The notes beneath the pieces were generated by a model, which saw nothing but the letters and a program-made list of their open reading frames with translations, ran no database searches and had not been told where the DNA came from. A stretch of 7,823 nt of DNA from Desulfobacterales bacterium (GTDB lineage Bacteria > Desulfobacterota > Desulfobacteria > Desulfobacterales > Desulfobacteraceae): contig JAKSBM010000338.1 in NCBI GenBank assembly GCA_022361135.1, positions 1 through 7,823 on the forward strand, given 5' to 3'. Both the position numbers and the translations under genes were made by a program. This document shows, one piece after another, positions 1 to 6,974 of this stretch (the stretch's first letter is position 1; the number at the start of each line of letters is the position of its first letter).

Positions 1-1
1 G

Positions 2-370
2 AGATACGTGGTCAAGGCGGTTGTGGGTGAAGAAAACTTCATCGACATGACCCCCAACCGGTCCAACAACTTCTGTTGCGGTGGCGGCGGTGGTTACCTG
101 CAGTCCGGTTTCCAGGAACAACGGCGGGCCTACGGTCAGACCAAGGCCAACCAGATCCTGAGCACCAAGGCAGCCTATTGCATCACCCCCTGCCACAATT
201 GCCATGCACAGGTCCACGACCTTTCCGAGGTCAACGAACATGCATGGGAAACCGTCCATCTTTGGACCCTGCTGGCATTGTCCCTGGGAATCCTGGGCCC
301 CAATGAACGGGAATACCTGGGAGACGATCTCAAGGAAGTGGATGTATTCCACCCCGAATCTGCCATGTAA
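2..370 (+). CDS. CCG-domain (Fe-S)-binding oxidoreductase subunit, HdrD/DsrK/HmcF/TmcB-like, C-terminal fragment
   Basis: The reading frame is open to the left edge, so this is the 3' part of a longer gene; the GTG at base 8 is internal rather than a start. The visible 122 residues contain a cysteine-rich CCG motif (NNFCCGGGGGYLQSGF) followed by a second cysteine cluster, CITPCHNCHAQ. Paired cluster motifs of this kind bind the unusual catalytic [4Fe-4S] centre in heterodisulfide reductase HdrB/HdrD and in the related DsrK, HmcF and TmcB subunits of sulfate-reducer membrane redox complexes. The tail with VHLWTLLALSLGILGPNEREYLG resembles, from memory, HmcF/TmcB-type proteins more than the HdrB or lactate-utilisation types. 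It would sit on the cytoplasmic side of a membrane electron-transfer complex. The N-terminal ferredoxin-like part lies outside the window. A strong terminator 25 bases after the stop indicates it is the last gene of its operon. The CCG family call is confident; the specific complex is inference. Confidence 0.85.
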   Translation, partial: RYVVKAVVGEENFIDMTPNRSNNFCCGGGGGYLQSGFQEQRRAYGQTKANQILSTKAAYCITPCHNCHAQVHDLSEVNEHAWETVHLWTLLALSLGILGPNEREYLGDDLKEVDVFHPESAM

Positions 371-394
371 GGTTGTGACAGATTAAGATATGCT

Positions 395-431
395 AAACCC
401 GGCAGCCGGTATGGCGGCTGCCGGGTTTTTT
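395..431 (+). terminator. Rho-independent terminator after the Fe-S subunit gene
   Basis: Bases 395-408 pair perfectly with 415-428, giving a 14-bp GC-rich stem with a 6-base loop, and a run of six T follows at 426-431. This is a textbook intrinsic terminator on the plus strand. It separates the upstream operon from parA, so parA needs its own promoter between about 432 and 508. Confidence 0.93.
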
Positions 432-494
432 GCGTCCGTAGCACGTGGTTTTCGAAGGGGGTTTATGTGTTTGCCTCGGCTGTTTAATTATGAT

Positions 495-499
495 AAGGA
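495..499 (+). promoter_or_regulatory. Ribosome binding site that sets the parA start at 509
   Basis: AAGGA lies 9 bases before the ATG at 509, a normal spacing. The in-frame TTG at 503 would leave only 3 bases between this site and the start codon, so ATG 509 is the preferred start. The protein then begins MTQVISIANQKGG, matching the short N-terminus usual for Soj-type ParA. Confidence 0.75.
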
Positions 500-508
500 A
501 TTTTGATT

Positions 509-1267
509 ATGACTCAGGTTATCAGCATTGCAAATCAAAAGGGCGGTGTGGGTAAAACAACCACCGCCGTCAATCTCTCGGCCGCCCTGGCTAAAATGGG
601 AAAAAAAGTGCTTTTGGTGGACTGTCATTCCCAGGCCAACGCCACCACGGGTATGGGCATTGATAAACCCGATCTGGAGCTTTCCCTTTACCAGGGGCTC
701 ATCGGCGAGGTTTCCATTGAAGATGTGATCCTGCCCACCATGTTGCCCAAGCTCATGATTGTTCCGGCCAACGTCGACCTCATCGGGTTTGAAATTGAAA
801 TGGTGGATGCCCCCCGGCGGGAATCCCGTTTGAAACAATTTCTGGCGCCGGTCATGGATCGGTTCGATTATATTTTCATTGATTGTCCGCCGGCCCTGAG
901 CTTTTTGACCCTGAACGCATTTACGGCATCCCATTCCGTGGTGATTCCCCTGCAGAGCGAATTTTTTGCCCTGGAGGGGCTGGGACAGCTGTTGGATACC
1001 ATAAAGCGGGTCAAGTCATCGTTTAATCCGGGACTCAAGATTAAAGGAATTCTTTTGACCTTGTTTGACAAGCGGACCAACCTGTCCCAGAATGTGGTGG
1101 AAGATGCCCGGCAGTACTTTAAAGATTTGGTGTTCAAAACGAAGATTCCGCGGAATGTGAAACTGGGAGAATCTCCCAGCTACGGTCTTCCGGTTATTCT
1201 CTATGATAAACAATCACAAGGATCCAAAAGCTATGTGGCCTTTGCCAGGGAACTTTTGAAGCGATGA
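509..1267 (+). CDS. parA: ParA/Soj-type chromosome partitioning ATPase
   Basis: This 252-residue P-loop ATPase of the MinD/ParA family is full length for the chromosomal (Soj) type. It forms ATP dimers on nucleoid DNA and works with ParB to segregate origins. The deviant Walker A motif KGGVGKTT is at residues 11-18, with the signature lysine K11 and catalytic-site K16. The Walker B/switch II segment YIFIDCPPAL is at 121-130, and R189 aligns with the DNA-binding arginine of Bacillus Soj. The C-terminal part (FKTKIPRNVKLGESPSYG) is typical. The odd point is residues 37-42, which read VDCHSQ where Soj has VDIDPQ. The catalytic Asp40 is therefore His (codon CAT at 626-628), and Pro41 is Ser. ATPase activity could be altered unless this is a sequence error. 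The gene overlaps parB by 4 bases and is first in its operon, after a terminator. Family assignment is certain; the effect of the substitution is inference. Confidence 0.97.
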   Translation: MTQVISIANQKGGVGKTTTAVNLSAALAKMGKKVLLVDCHSQANATTGMGIDKPDLELSLYQGLIGEVSIEDVILPTMLPKLMIVPANVDLIGFEIEMVDAPRRESRLKQFLAPVMDRFDYIFIDCPPALSFLTLNAFTASHSVVIPLQSEFFALEGLGQLLDTIKRVKSSFNPGLKIKGILLTLFDKRTNLSQNVVEDARQYFKDLVFKTKIPRNVKLGESPSYGLPVILYDKQSQGSKSYVAFARELLKR

Positions 1268-2139
1268 TGAAAAAGAAGAAGAAAAATACGGGGTTGGGAC
1301 GGGGTATTTCCGCCCTCATACCTGATCTGGACCTGGAGACTCCCGAGAATAAATCGGAGTTTTTCATGTGTCCGGTGGAAGAGATCTCTCCCAACCGGTA
1401 TCAGCCAAGGACGGCATTTTCCCAGGAAGAACTGGATCGCCTCAGGGACTCCATTGCCCAGCAGGGTGTACTCCAACCCCTGTTGGTTCGGAACATGGAC
1501 GGGGCCTATGAGCTCATTGCCGGTGAGCGGCGGCTTCGGGCGGCCAAGGCGGCCAAGCTTCCCCATGTGCCAGTGGTGGTGAAGGATCTCACCGACGAGC
1601 AGGTTCTGGAAGTTTCCATCATCGAAAATATCCAGCGGGAAAACCTTAACGTTCTGGAGGAGGCCGAAGCCTATTACCGCCTCATCGATGAATTCGGCTA
1701 TACCCAGCACAAGGTGGCCAAAAAGATCGGTAAAAACCGGTCCACCATTGCCAACCTGCTCCGGTTGCGCAGCCTTCCCCAGCCCATTAAGGAAAGCCTC
1801 ATTGCCGAAGATATCACCATGGGCCATGCCCGTGCCCTTCTGGGCGGTCCCAGTGAAGCGGAGCAATTGCGGCTGTTCAAGGAAGTGACGGACCGGAAAT
1901 TGTCGGTGCGTGAAACCGAGCGGCTGGTGAACCGGGCCAAGGAGACCCCCAAACCCAAGGGACCGGAGTTGTCCGCCGAAGACAAGGCGGCCCTGGAGCA
2001 GACCTCCAGCCGCATTGCCCAACAGATTAATTCCAACGTAAGCATTCGCATGAAAGGGGAGCAGGGGCGCATTGAAATCAAATTTGCCACCCACTCCGAA
2101 TTTCAGCGGCTTGTGGAGCTTCTGAGTAATATTTCATGA
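1264..2139 (+). CDS. parB: ParB/Spo0J chromosome partitioning protein (CTPase, parS-binding)
   Basis: This is a 291-residue ParB of normal chromosomal length. It binds parS sites, spreads as a CTP-dependent clamp and stimulates ParA. The N-terminus has a run of five lysines and then [10 protein letters not shown] (residues 10-19), the ParA-activating peptide with its key arginine. The ParB/Srx CTP-binding domain follows, with box [13 protein letters not shown] from residue 86 and box II ENIQREN at 121-127. The helix-turn-helix of the KorB/Spo0J type is at about 145-168 ([20 protein letters not shown]), and a C-terminal dimerisation domain ends the protein. Two starts are possible: ATG 1264 overlaps the parA stop as ATGA, and ATG 1267 shares one base with it. 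Both imply translational coupling, helped by an AGGGAA at 1247-1252. No close full parS site was found in the window. All expected motifs are intact. Confidence 0.97.
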   Translation: MMKKKKKNTGLGRGISALIPDLDLETPENKSEFFMCPVEEISPNRYQPRTAFSQEELDRLRDSIAQQGVLQPLLVRNMDGAYELIAGERRLRAAKAAKLPHVPVVVKDLTDEQVLEVSIIENIQRENLNVLEEAEAYYRLIDEFGYTQHKVAKKIGKNRSTIANLLRLRSLPQPIKESLIAEDITMGHARALLGGPSEAEQLRLFKEVTDRKLSVRETERLVNRAKETPKPKGPELSAEDKAALEQTSSRIAQQINSNVSIRMKGEQGRIEIKFATHSEFQRLVELLSNIS

Positions 2140-3848
2140 AAATCACCATAGCGAAAACGGCGGGCTTCTGCATGGGCGTCCGCCGGGCAGTGGACATGGT
2201 TCTGGACGCTGCCAACCACGCCGATGAGCCCATTTACACCTATGGGCCTTTGATTCATAATCCCCAGGTCCTGGAAATGCTGGAAGACAAAGAGATCTTC
2301 CGTTTGGATACCATTCCCGAAAAGGGAGAGGGGCTGGTTCTCATCCGGGCCCACGGGGTGCCCCCCCGTGATGAAGAGGCTTTGAAACAGGCCGGTTTCA
2401 CCGTGATGAACGCCACCTGCCCCCGGGTGGTCCGGGTCCAGGTCATCATCAATCGATACGCCAAGCAGGGCTACCACACCATCATCATCGGGGATGAAAA
2501 ACATCCCGAGGTGGTGGGCCTTCTGGGCTATTCCCGGGACAATGGGGTCACCGTGACCTCCATGGATCAGATCAAGGAATTGCCCGCCTATGAAAATGCC
2601 GTGGTGGTGGCACAAACCACCCAGAATACCGCCTTCTACGATGAGGTGAAGGAATGGTGTACCACCCATCGTCCCCACTATAAGGTGTTTGACACCATCT
2701 GCGGTTCCACGGAAAAACGGCAGTCGGAAATCCGGGAGTTGGCCGATTCCCACGACCGGGTCATTGTGGTGGGGGGCAAGCAGAGCGGAAATACCAAGCG
2801 TTTGGCCCAGGTGGCCAAGGAGACCGGCACGCCGGCCGTTCACATTGAGACCGTTTCCGAGATCAATTTCAAGGAATACAAGGACGCCAAGTCCATTGCC
2901 ATCACCGCAGGGGCATCCACACCCAATTGGATCATCAACGATACCTGTGCCCAGGTGGATCGGAATTTGAAAAAAGAGGCCACCGGACTGGGAAAGCTCA
3001 GCCAGGGCATTGAACTCATCCTCCAGACCAACCTCATGCTTTCCCTGGGCGCCTTTGGCCTTACCTATGCCTGCTCCGCCTACCAGGGGCTGGAACGGAT
3101 CTTTCCCCATGCCGCCCTGGCCATGTTCTATGTCTTTGCCATGCAGACCGTGAACAATATTGTGACCATTAAATCCGACACCTACAACCATCCGGGCCGG
3201 GCCGCCTTTCACATGAAATATCGTCCCTGGCTGGTGGGCCTTGCCGTGGGCTCCGGTCTGGCCGGGCTCGTCCTGGCCGCCAACATCGGATGGGGATCCT
3301 TTACCATTCTGTTGATCATGAGCCTTTTGGGCCTGACCTATAATTTGGAAATCATTCCATCCTGGTTCTCCCGAAAAAAATTGCGGGGCATCAAAGACAT
3401 TCCCGGTTCCAAAACCATTTTTGTGGCTGCGGCCTGGGGAATGGTCACGGCGGTTTTTCCCGCCATTGGCAACGGGGGCGGTGTGCTGTCCCTGGTGCCG
3501 GCCTTCTGTTTCAGCGGCGGTTTGATCTTTGCCCGCACGGCATTTTTCGACATTGCCGCCATCCAGGGGGACCGCATCGCCGGCAAGGAGACCATCCCCA
3601 TTCTTTTGGGGGTTGAAAAGAGTCTGCGACTGGTTTCCATGGTCCTGGCCGCCAATGTGTTTTTGCCCATGCTGGCGTGGCTCGCGGGGCTGGTCCCCTG
3701 GACCGGGCTTTTCCTGGCCCTGGTACCCCTGTATATGTTTGTTCTGGTCCACCTGTTCAAAAAGGACAAGCTTTTGTCCGGCTGGCAGGCGGAATTTCTC
3801 GTGGAATCATCCTTTTTGATCAGTGGGGTGCTTGCCATTGTTGTATGA
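2136..3848 (+). CDS. ispH: IspH (HMBPP reductase) fused to a C-terminal UbiA-type membrane prenyltransferase-like domain
   Basis: One uninterrupted 570-residue frame joins two domains. Residues 1-280 are a complete IspH/LytB, the [4Fe-4S] enzyme that reduces HMBPP to IPP and DMAPP in the last MEP-pathway step. The cluster cysteines are C12, C95 and C189. Substrate residues H41 (LIHN), H73 (AHG), H123 and E125 (KHPEV), T161/T162, S217, N219 and S261 are all present. Residues from about 297 to 570 are strongly hydrophobic, with roughly 8-9 membrane segments, and resemble the UbiA prenyltransferase family. Support comes from LGLTYNLEIIPSWF near 398-411, IPGSKTIFVAAAWG at 422-435 and FDIAAIQGDRIAGKETIP at 471-488. 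The Mg-diphosphate motifs are degraded: NNIVTIKSD (340-348) in place of NDxxDxxxD, and A475 where the second motif normally has Asp. IspH alone is usually about 280-320 residues. The start overlaps parB by 4 bases with no well-placed ribosome site, suggesting coupling. IspH function is secure; UbiA activity is uncertain. Confidence 0.93.
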   Translation: MKITIAKTAGFCMGVRRAVDMVLDAANHADEPIYTYGPLIHNPQVLEMLEDKEIFRLDTIPEKGEGLVLIRAHGVPPRDEEALKQAGFTVMNATCPRVVRVQVIINRYAKQGYHTIIIGDEKHPEVVGLLGYSRDNGVTVTSMDQIKELPAYENAVVVAQTTQNTAFYDEVKEWCTTHRPHYKVFDTICGSTEKRQSEIRELADSHDRVIVVGGKQSGNTKRLAQVAKETGTPAVHIETVSEINFKEYKDAKSIAITAGASTPNWIINDTCAQVDRNLKKEATGLGKLSQGIELILQTNLMLSLGAFGLTYACSAYQGLERIFPHAALAMFYVFAMQTVNNIVTIKSDTYNHPGRAAFHMKYRPWLVGLAVGSGLAGLVLAANIGWGSFTILLIMSLLGLTYNLEIIPSWFSRKKLRGIKDIPGSKTIFVAAAWGMVTAVFPAIGNGGGVLSLVPAFCFSGGLIFARTAFFDIAAIQGDRIAGKETIPILLGVEKSLRLVSMVLAANVFLPMLAWLAGLVPWTGLFLALVPLYMFVLVHLFKKDKLLSGWQAEFLVESSFLISGVLAIVV

Positions 3849-3903
3849 TCCGGTCGCAGGTGAGATGTCCTGGACCTTCTCCTGAATCTGCGGCCCCCAA
3901 GAT

Positions 3904-3911
3904 AGAGGCGG
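3904..3911 (+). promoter_or_regulatory. Ribosome binding site for the FapA-like gene
   Basis: AGAGGCGG lies 6 bases before the ATG at 3918 and supports that start. The remaining 69-base gap after ispH shows no terminator-like hairpin with a T-tract and no clear promoter, so read-through from the par-ispH transcript is plausible. Confidence 0.6.
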
Positions 3912-3917
3912 AAACAT

Positions 3918-6032
3918 ATGAGCGGCGAAAATGGAAATCAGACTGCCTGCCCCATGATTGGGTTGCTTGCCGTGCGGAATCAGCTCATCACCAAAACCGA
4001 GCTGGAGAACGGACTCCGGTCCATTGCCGATACCCCGGAGCCCGAAGAGGCATTGAAGCAGTATTTCCTGGCCAATGAGCTCATTTCCGCCAAGAACATC
4101 GAGCGTCTTTTTCGGGTGGCCAAGGCCCTGGAGATCCGGAAAAAGGAATTCAAATTCGGCGCCATTGCCGTGCGCAAGGGGATCATTAACCAGAGTCTTC
4201 TCACCCTGGCCCTGGAGGAGCAGGAGGCCGATATTCGAAACCAGAAAAAACCCCGTCTCATCGGGGATATGCTGGTGGAGTCCGGGCTCATGACCCCCCG
4301 GCAACGGGATGCCATCCTTAAAATGCAAAAGCGGGTTCGATCCCAGCCCAAACCCGAGGTTGCACCTCCAGAAGATGCCGCCGACGAAAACAGCACACCG
4401 GAAGAACCGCCGGTGGAAGAAGCCCTTCCCATCACCTGCCATATCCTGGAGGAAACCCTGGTCCTCCAGGTGGATGCCGATCGCATGGCCGCCCATCTCA
4501 CCAAAACCGATACCTTCACCGAAGACGTCTCCGCCCGTGAGATCAAAGAAGCCCTATACGACCAGGGCATCATCTCCGGCATCATGGTGGATGAAATGAT
4601 TGAAGGGTTTATCCGCTCTTCGGGATATCGGAAAAAGGGATTCCGGGTGGCCAAGGGGGTTCGGCCCATCCATGGCCAGGACGGCAAAATTGAATACTTT
4701 TTTAATACCGATTACCTCAAGGCCGGGGGCATGGACGGTTCCGGGAATATTGATTTCCGCCAGCGGGGCCAGGTGCCCCATGTGGAGCCCGGCACCCTGT
4801 TGGCCGAGAAAACCCCCATGGTACCCTTCCGCCAGGGGAAAAATATCTACGGGGAAATCGTTGAAACTTCCGTGGGCCGGGATGTCCATTTGAAATTCGG
4901 CAAGGGGGCGGTGCTTTCCGAGGACGGCCTCAAGGTGCTGGCCGGGGCCAAGGGCTATCCCAAATTTTCCCTGGCCGGTGTGATTTTTGTCCACCAGACC
5001 TATACGGCCCCCGGGGATGTGGATTACGAAACCGGGCACATCGATTTTGAGGGCAATGTCCGGGTCGTTGGCGGGATCAAGTCCGGCTTCAAGGTCCACG
5101 CTTCGGATATCGAGGCCAAATCCCTGGACGGTGGAATTATCCAGGCCGATGGGGATTTGATTATCAAGGGCGGCATTGTGGAAGGCACCATCCATGCCCG
5201 GGGCAATGTCTTTGCCCGCTTCATCCATAAATCCGAAATTGTCTGCATGGGCAATGTGGTGGTGGCCAAGGAAATTGTGGATACCACCATTGAATCTTCG
5301 GGATTTTGCGCCGTGGAATACGGTAAGATCATTTCATCCAATATTTCCGCCAAGATGGGGATTCAATCCAAACATGTGGGCACGGAAATGGCGGTTCCCT
5401 GTTCCCTTCAAGTGGGGCTGGATATCTACGCCCGCAATGAGTTGACCAAGATTCGGAACATGAAGAATGAAGCCGGTGTTTTATTGGATGAATTAAAGGA
5501 AAAACAGGCAAGCCTGGAGGAAAAGAAGGAAGTCTGCCAGGAAAAGATCACCCAGCTGGCACACATCCAGGATCGTTCCCAATTGGCCATCCAGGATTGC
5601 AAGGCCGAGTTGCAGCAACTCATCGCATCAAGGGCCTCGGCCATGGAGCAGGATGCCATGGCCCGGAAAGTTCAGGAATTGGAGTCCAGTGCCGTTGGGG
5701 CTGAAGATGGCCTGGAGGCCCTTTTCCATAAATCCGATACCCTGGACGGGGAACTCCACCGCATGGAAAAGAAGATCGAAACCCAGGAACAATTGCTGGC
5801 GGATCTGATCCAGGAAAAGACCAACCTGGCCCAATGGTCCCGCAAGTATCCGGGAAAGGCCGAGGTCAAGGTGGTGGGAACCATCCAGCCCGGCACCATG
5901 ATCCGGGGCCGCCACAGCGCCATGGCCGTGGATCAACTCCTGCGGACCTCCAAAATCAAGGAAATCTCCGGTTCCGCGGATGATAATGACGCCATGGGAC
6001 CCCAGTACCGCATGGTGGTCACCCGGTATTGA
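3918..6032 (+). CDS. DUF342 / FapA-like protein with four N-terminal helical repeats and a coiled coil
   Basis: This is a 704-residue cytoplasmic-looking protein with no signal peptide. Residues 14-137 hold four related helical units near 14-34, 45-66, 79-102 and 114-137, each of the form hydrophobic-xx-G(L/I)(I/M)-polar-helix. They recall the N-terminal repeats of type II secretion/type IV pilus ATPases (GSPII_E_N/MshEN-like). A Pro/Glu-rich linker (about 144-171) follows. The DUF342/FapA region runs from about 173 onward and includes VRPIHGQDGKIEYFF and VEPGTLLAEKTP. A glycine-spaced beta-helix-like stretch lies at about 379-485, and a long coiled coil at about 505-640. It ends with VVGTIQPGTMIRGRH and a short tail. 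DUF342 proteins include Vibrio FapA, linked to polar flagellar assembly, and many of unknown role. No flagellar or pilus gene is in view, so the role here is open. Family call is confident; function is not. Confidence 0.9.
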   Translation: MSGENGNQTACPMIGLLAVRNQLITKTELENGLRSIADTPEPEEALKQYFLANELISAKNIERLFRVAKALEIRKKEFKFGAIAVRKGIINQSLLTLALEEQEADIRNQKKPRLIGDMLVESGLMTPRQRDAILKMQKRVRSQPKPEVAPPEDAADENSTPEEPPVEEALPITCHILEETLVLQVDADRMAAHLTKTDTFTEDVSAREIKEALYDQGIISGIMVDEMIEGFIRSSGYRKKGFRVAKGVRPIHGQDGKIEYFFNTDYLKAGGMDGSGNIDFRQRGQVPHVEPGTLLAEKTPMVPFRQGKNIYGEIVETSVGRDVHLKFGKGAVLSEDGLKVLAGAKGYPKFSLAGVIFVHQTYTAPGDVDYETGHIDFEGNVRVVGGIKSGFKVHASDIEAKSLDGGIIQADGDLIIKGGIVEGTIHARGNVFARFIHKSEIVCMGNVVVAKEIVDTTIESSGFCAVEYGKIISSNISAKMGIQSKHVGTEMAVPCSLQVGLDIYARNELTKIRNMKNEAGVLLDELKEKQASLEEKKEVCQEKITQLAHIQDRSQLAIQDCKAELQQLIASRASAMEQDAMARKVQELESSAVGAEDGLEALFHKSDTLDGELHRMEKKIETQEQLLADLIQEKTNLAQWSRKYPGKAEVKVVGTIQPGTMIRGRHSAMAVDQLLRTSKIKEISGSADDNDAMGPQYRMVVTRY

Positions 6033-6066
6033 TCCGGGCCGCCGTCGGCCTCCGGTCCCGGATTTT
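6031..6066 (+). terminator. Probable weak terminator at the convergent junction
   Basis: Bases 6032-6038 pair with 6057-6063 (7 bp, ATCCGGG/CCCGGAT), and the stem can extend by two more G-C pairs past a bulged T. Four T follow at 6063-6066. The hairpin starts in the stop codon of the FapA-like gene, and its T-tract enters the stop codon of the opposing acyltransferase gene. On the minus strand no T-run follows, so it should act mainly on plus-strand transcripts. An alternative inner pairing of 6037-6041 with 6046-6050 competes with it. Confidence 0.5.
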
Positions 6067-6970
6067 AATGCCGGGGTAGGGGCAGCTTTTTCAACTCCCG
6101 GATCCGTTGATCCTTTTCCTGCCACAGGCGGTTGAGCCATTCACAGAATTCCGCCTTGAATTGTGTGTCGTTGAAATAATCCCCCCGCACGGTCTCTTCC
6201 ACATCAATGACCTTGAAATCCACCACAATCCGTTGGGTCTGGCCCGAGATGAACTCCCAGAAACTGGGGGTTTTGTCCGGATAGACAATGGTGACGTTGA
6301 GGATTTTGTGCAAATAGTCTCCCATGGAGCCCAGAACAAAGGCAATGCCGCCGGCACGGGGTTTGAGCAGATGGTCAAAGGGGGAATTTTGGCTGGCTTT
6401 TTTGGCCGGGGTCAGCCGGGTGCCTTCCACGAAATTCATCACGGAAACCGGGGTGTGTTTGAATTTTTCGCAGGCCTTGCGGGTGGATTCCAGATCCTTT
6501 CCCTTCAGGTGGGGATGTTTTTTCAAAAACGCCTTGGAATAGCGTTTCATAAAGGGGAAATCCAGGGCCCACCAGGCCAGTCCCAGAACCGGCACCCAGA
6601 TGAGTTCCTTTTTCAAGAAGAACTTCAGCATGGGGATTTTCCGGTTGAGCAGGGTCTGGAGTACCAGGATGTCCACCCAGGACTGGTGGTTTGAAATCAC
6701 CAAATACCAATCCTTTTTCTTGAGTGTGTCCAGCCCGTAAACTTCCCATTGAACCCGGCAGAAGAGTCGGGTGGTCAGGGAATTGATACCGATCCACAGG
6801 GTGGCAATGGCAATGAGGGCCCGATCGACCATCACCACAGCTTTCCGGGCCGGAAGGGTGAATTTGATCAGGGAGAGACAGATCAACGGGGTGGCCAGGC
6901 AGAGGGTGTTGAGGACATAGAGCAGAAAGGCCAGGCTTCCCTTGAGCGGTGTGGGCAGAAAGTGCAGCAT
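6065..6970 (-). CDS. yihG: YihG-like membrane 1-acyl-sn-glycerol-3-phosphate acyltransferase (PlsC family)
   Basis: This 301-residue protein closely matches my recollection of E. coli YihG (about 310 residues), an inner-membrane acyltransferase that makes phosphatidic acid from lysophosphatidic acid. Two hydrophobic N-terminal segments (about 10-36 and 48-66) should anchor it. The catalytic HX4D motif is NHQSWVD, with H95 and D100, and the acceptor-binding motif is FVEGTR at 180-185. Other shared stretches are QWEVYGL (74-80), LDFPFMKRYSKAFL (136-149) and, near the end, WLNRLWQEKD. The start ATG at 6968-6970 is preceded by AAGGAG at 6975-6980. The gene begins 13 bases after the stop of the sigma-54 activator and is very likely co-transcribed with it. 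It converges on the FapA-like gene with 32 bases between the two stop codons. It is probably an accessory enzyme that tunes acyl composition beside a main PlsC elsewhere; that last point is inference. Confidence 0.93.
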   Translation of the reverse strand: MLHFLPTPLKGSLAFLLYVLNTLCLATPLICLSLIKFTLPARKAVVMVDRALIAIATLWIGINSLTTRLFCRVQWEVYGLDTLKKKDWYLVISNHQSWVDILVLQTLLNRKIPMLKFFLKKELIWVPVLGLAWWALDFPFMKRYSKAFLKKHPHLKGKDLESTRKACEKFKHTPVSVMNFVEGTRLTPAKKASQNSPFDHLLKPRAGGIAFVLGSMGDYLHKILNVTIVYPDKTPSFWEFISGQTQRIVVDFKVIDVEETVRGDYFNDTQFKAEFCEWLNRLWQEKDQRIRELKKLPLPRH

Positions 6971-6974
6971 TATT

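Noticed and set aside
489..494. TATGAT as a -10 box for parA
   Set aside because: It touches the ribosome site, would give a transcript start almost at the ATG, and has no -35 box at a suitable distance.
503..508. Alternative parA start at TTG 503
   Set aside because: It is too close to the AAGGA at 495-499, while ATG 509 has normal spacing and fits the family N-terminus.
2394..2411. parS-like GGTTTCAC-C-GTGATGAAC inside ispH
   Set aside because: The left half matches 7 of 8, but there is an inserted base and a poor right half, and the bases are explained by conserved IspH codons.
2607..2622. TGGCAC resembling a sigma-54 -24 element
   Set aside because: No TTGC element follows at the required spacing and it lies inside the IspH coding region. 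No convincing sigma-54 promoter was found in the window.
2103..3752. 549-codon open frame on the minus strand opposite ispH
   Set aside because: The composition is odd (many Gly, His, Gln), it shows no recognisable domain, and the plus strand encodes a clearly conserved protein. It is a shadow of GC-rich codon use.
3807..5228. Long minus-strand open frames opposite the FapA-like gene
   Set aside because: They lack motifs and ribosome sites and lie fully opposite a conserved gene.
6107..6694. 195-codon plus-strand frame opposite the yihG-like gene
   Set aside because: The minus-strand protein carries the acyltransferase motifs; this frame has none.
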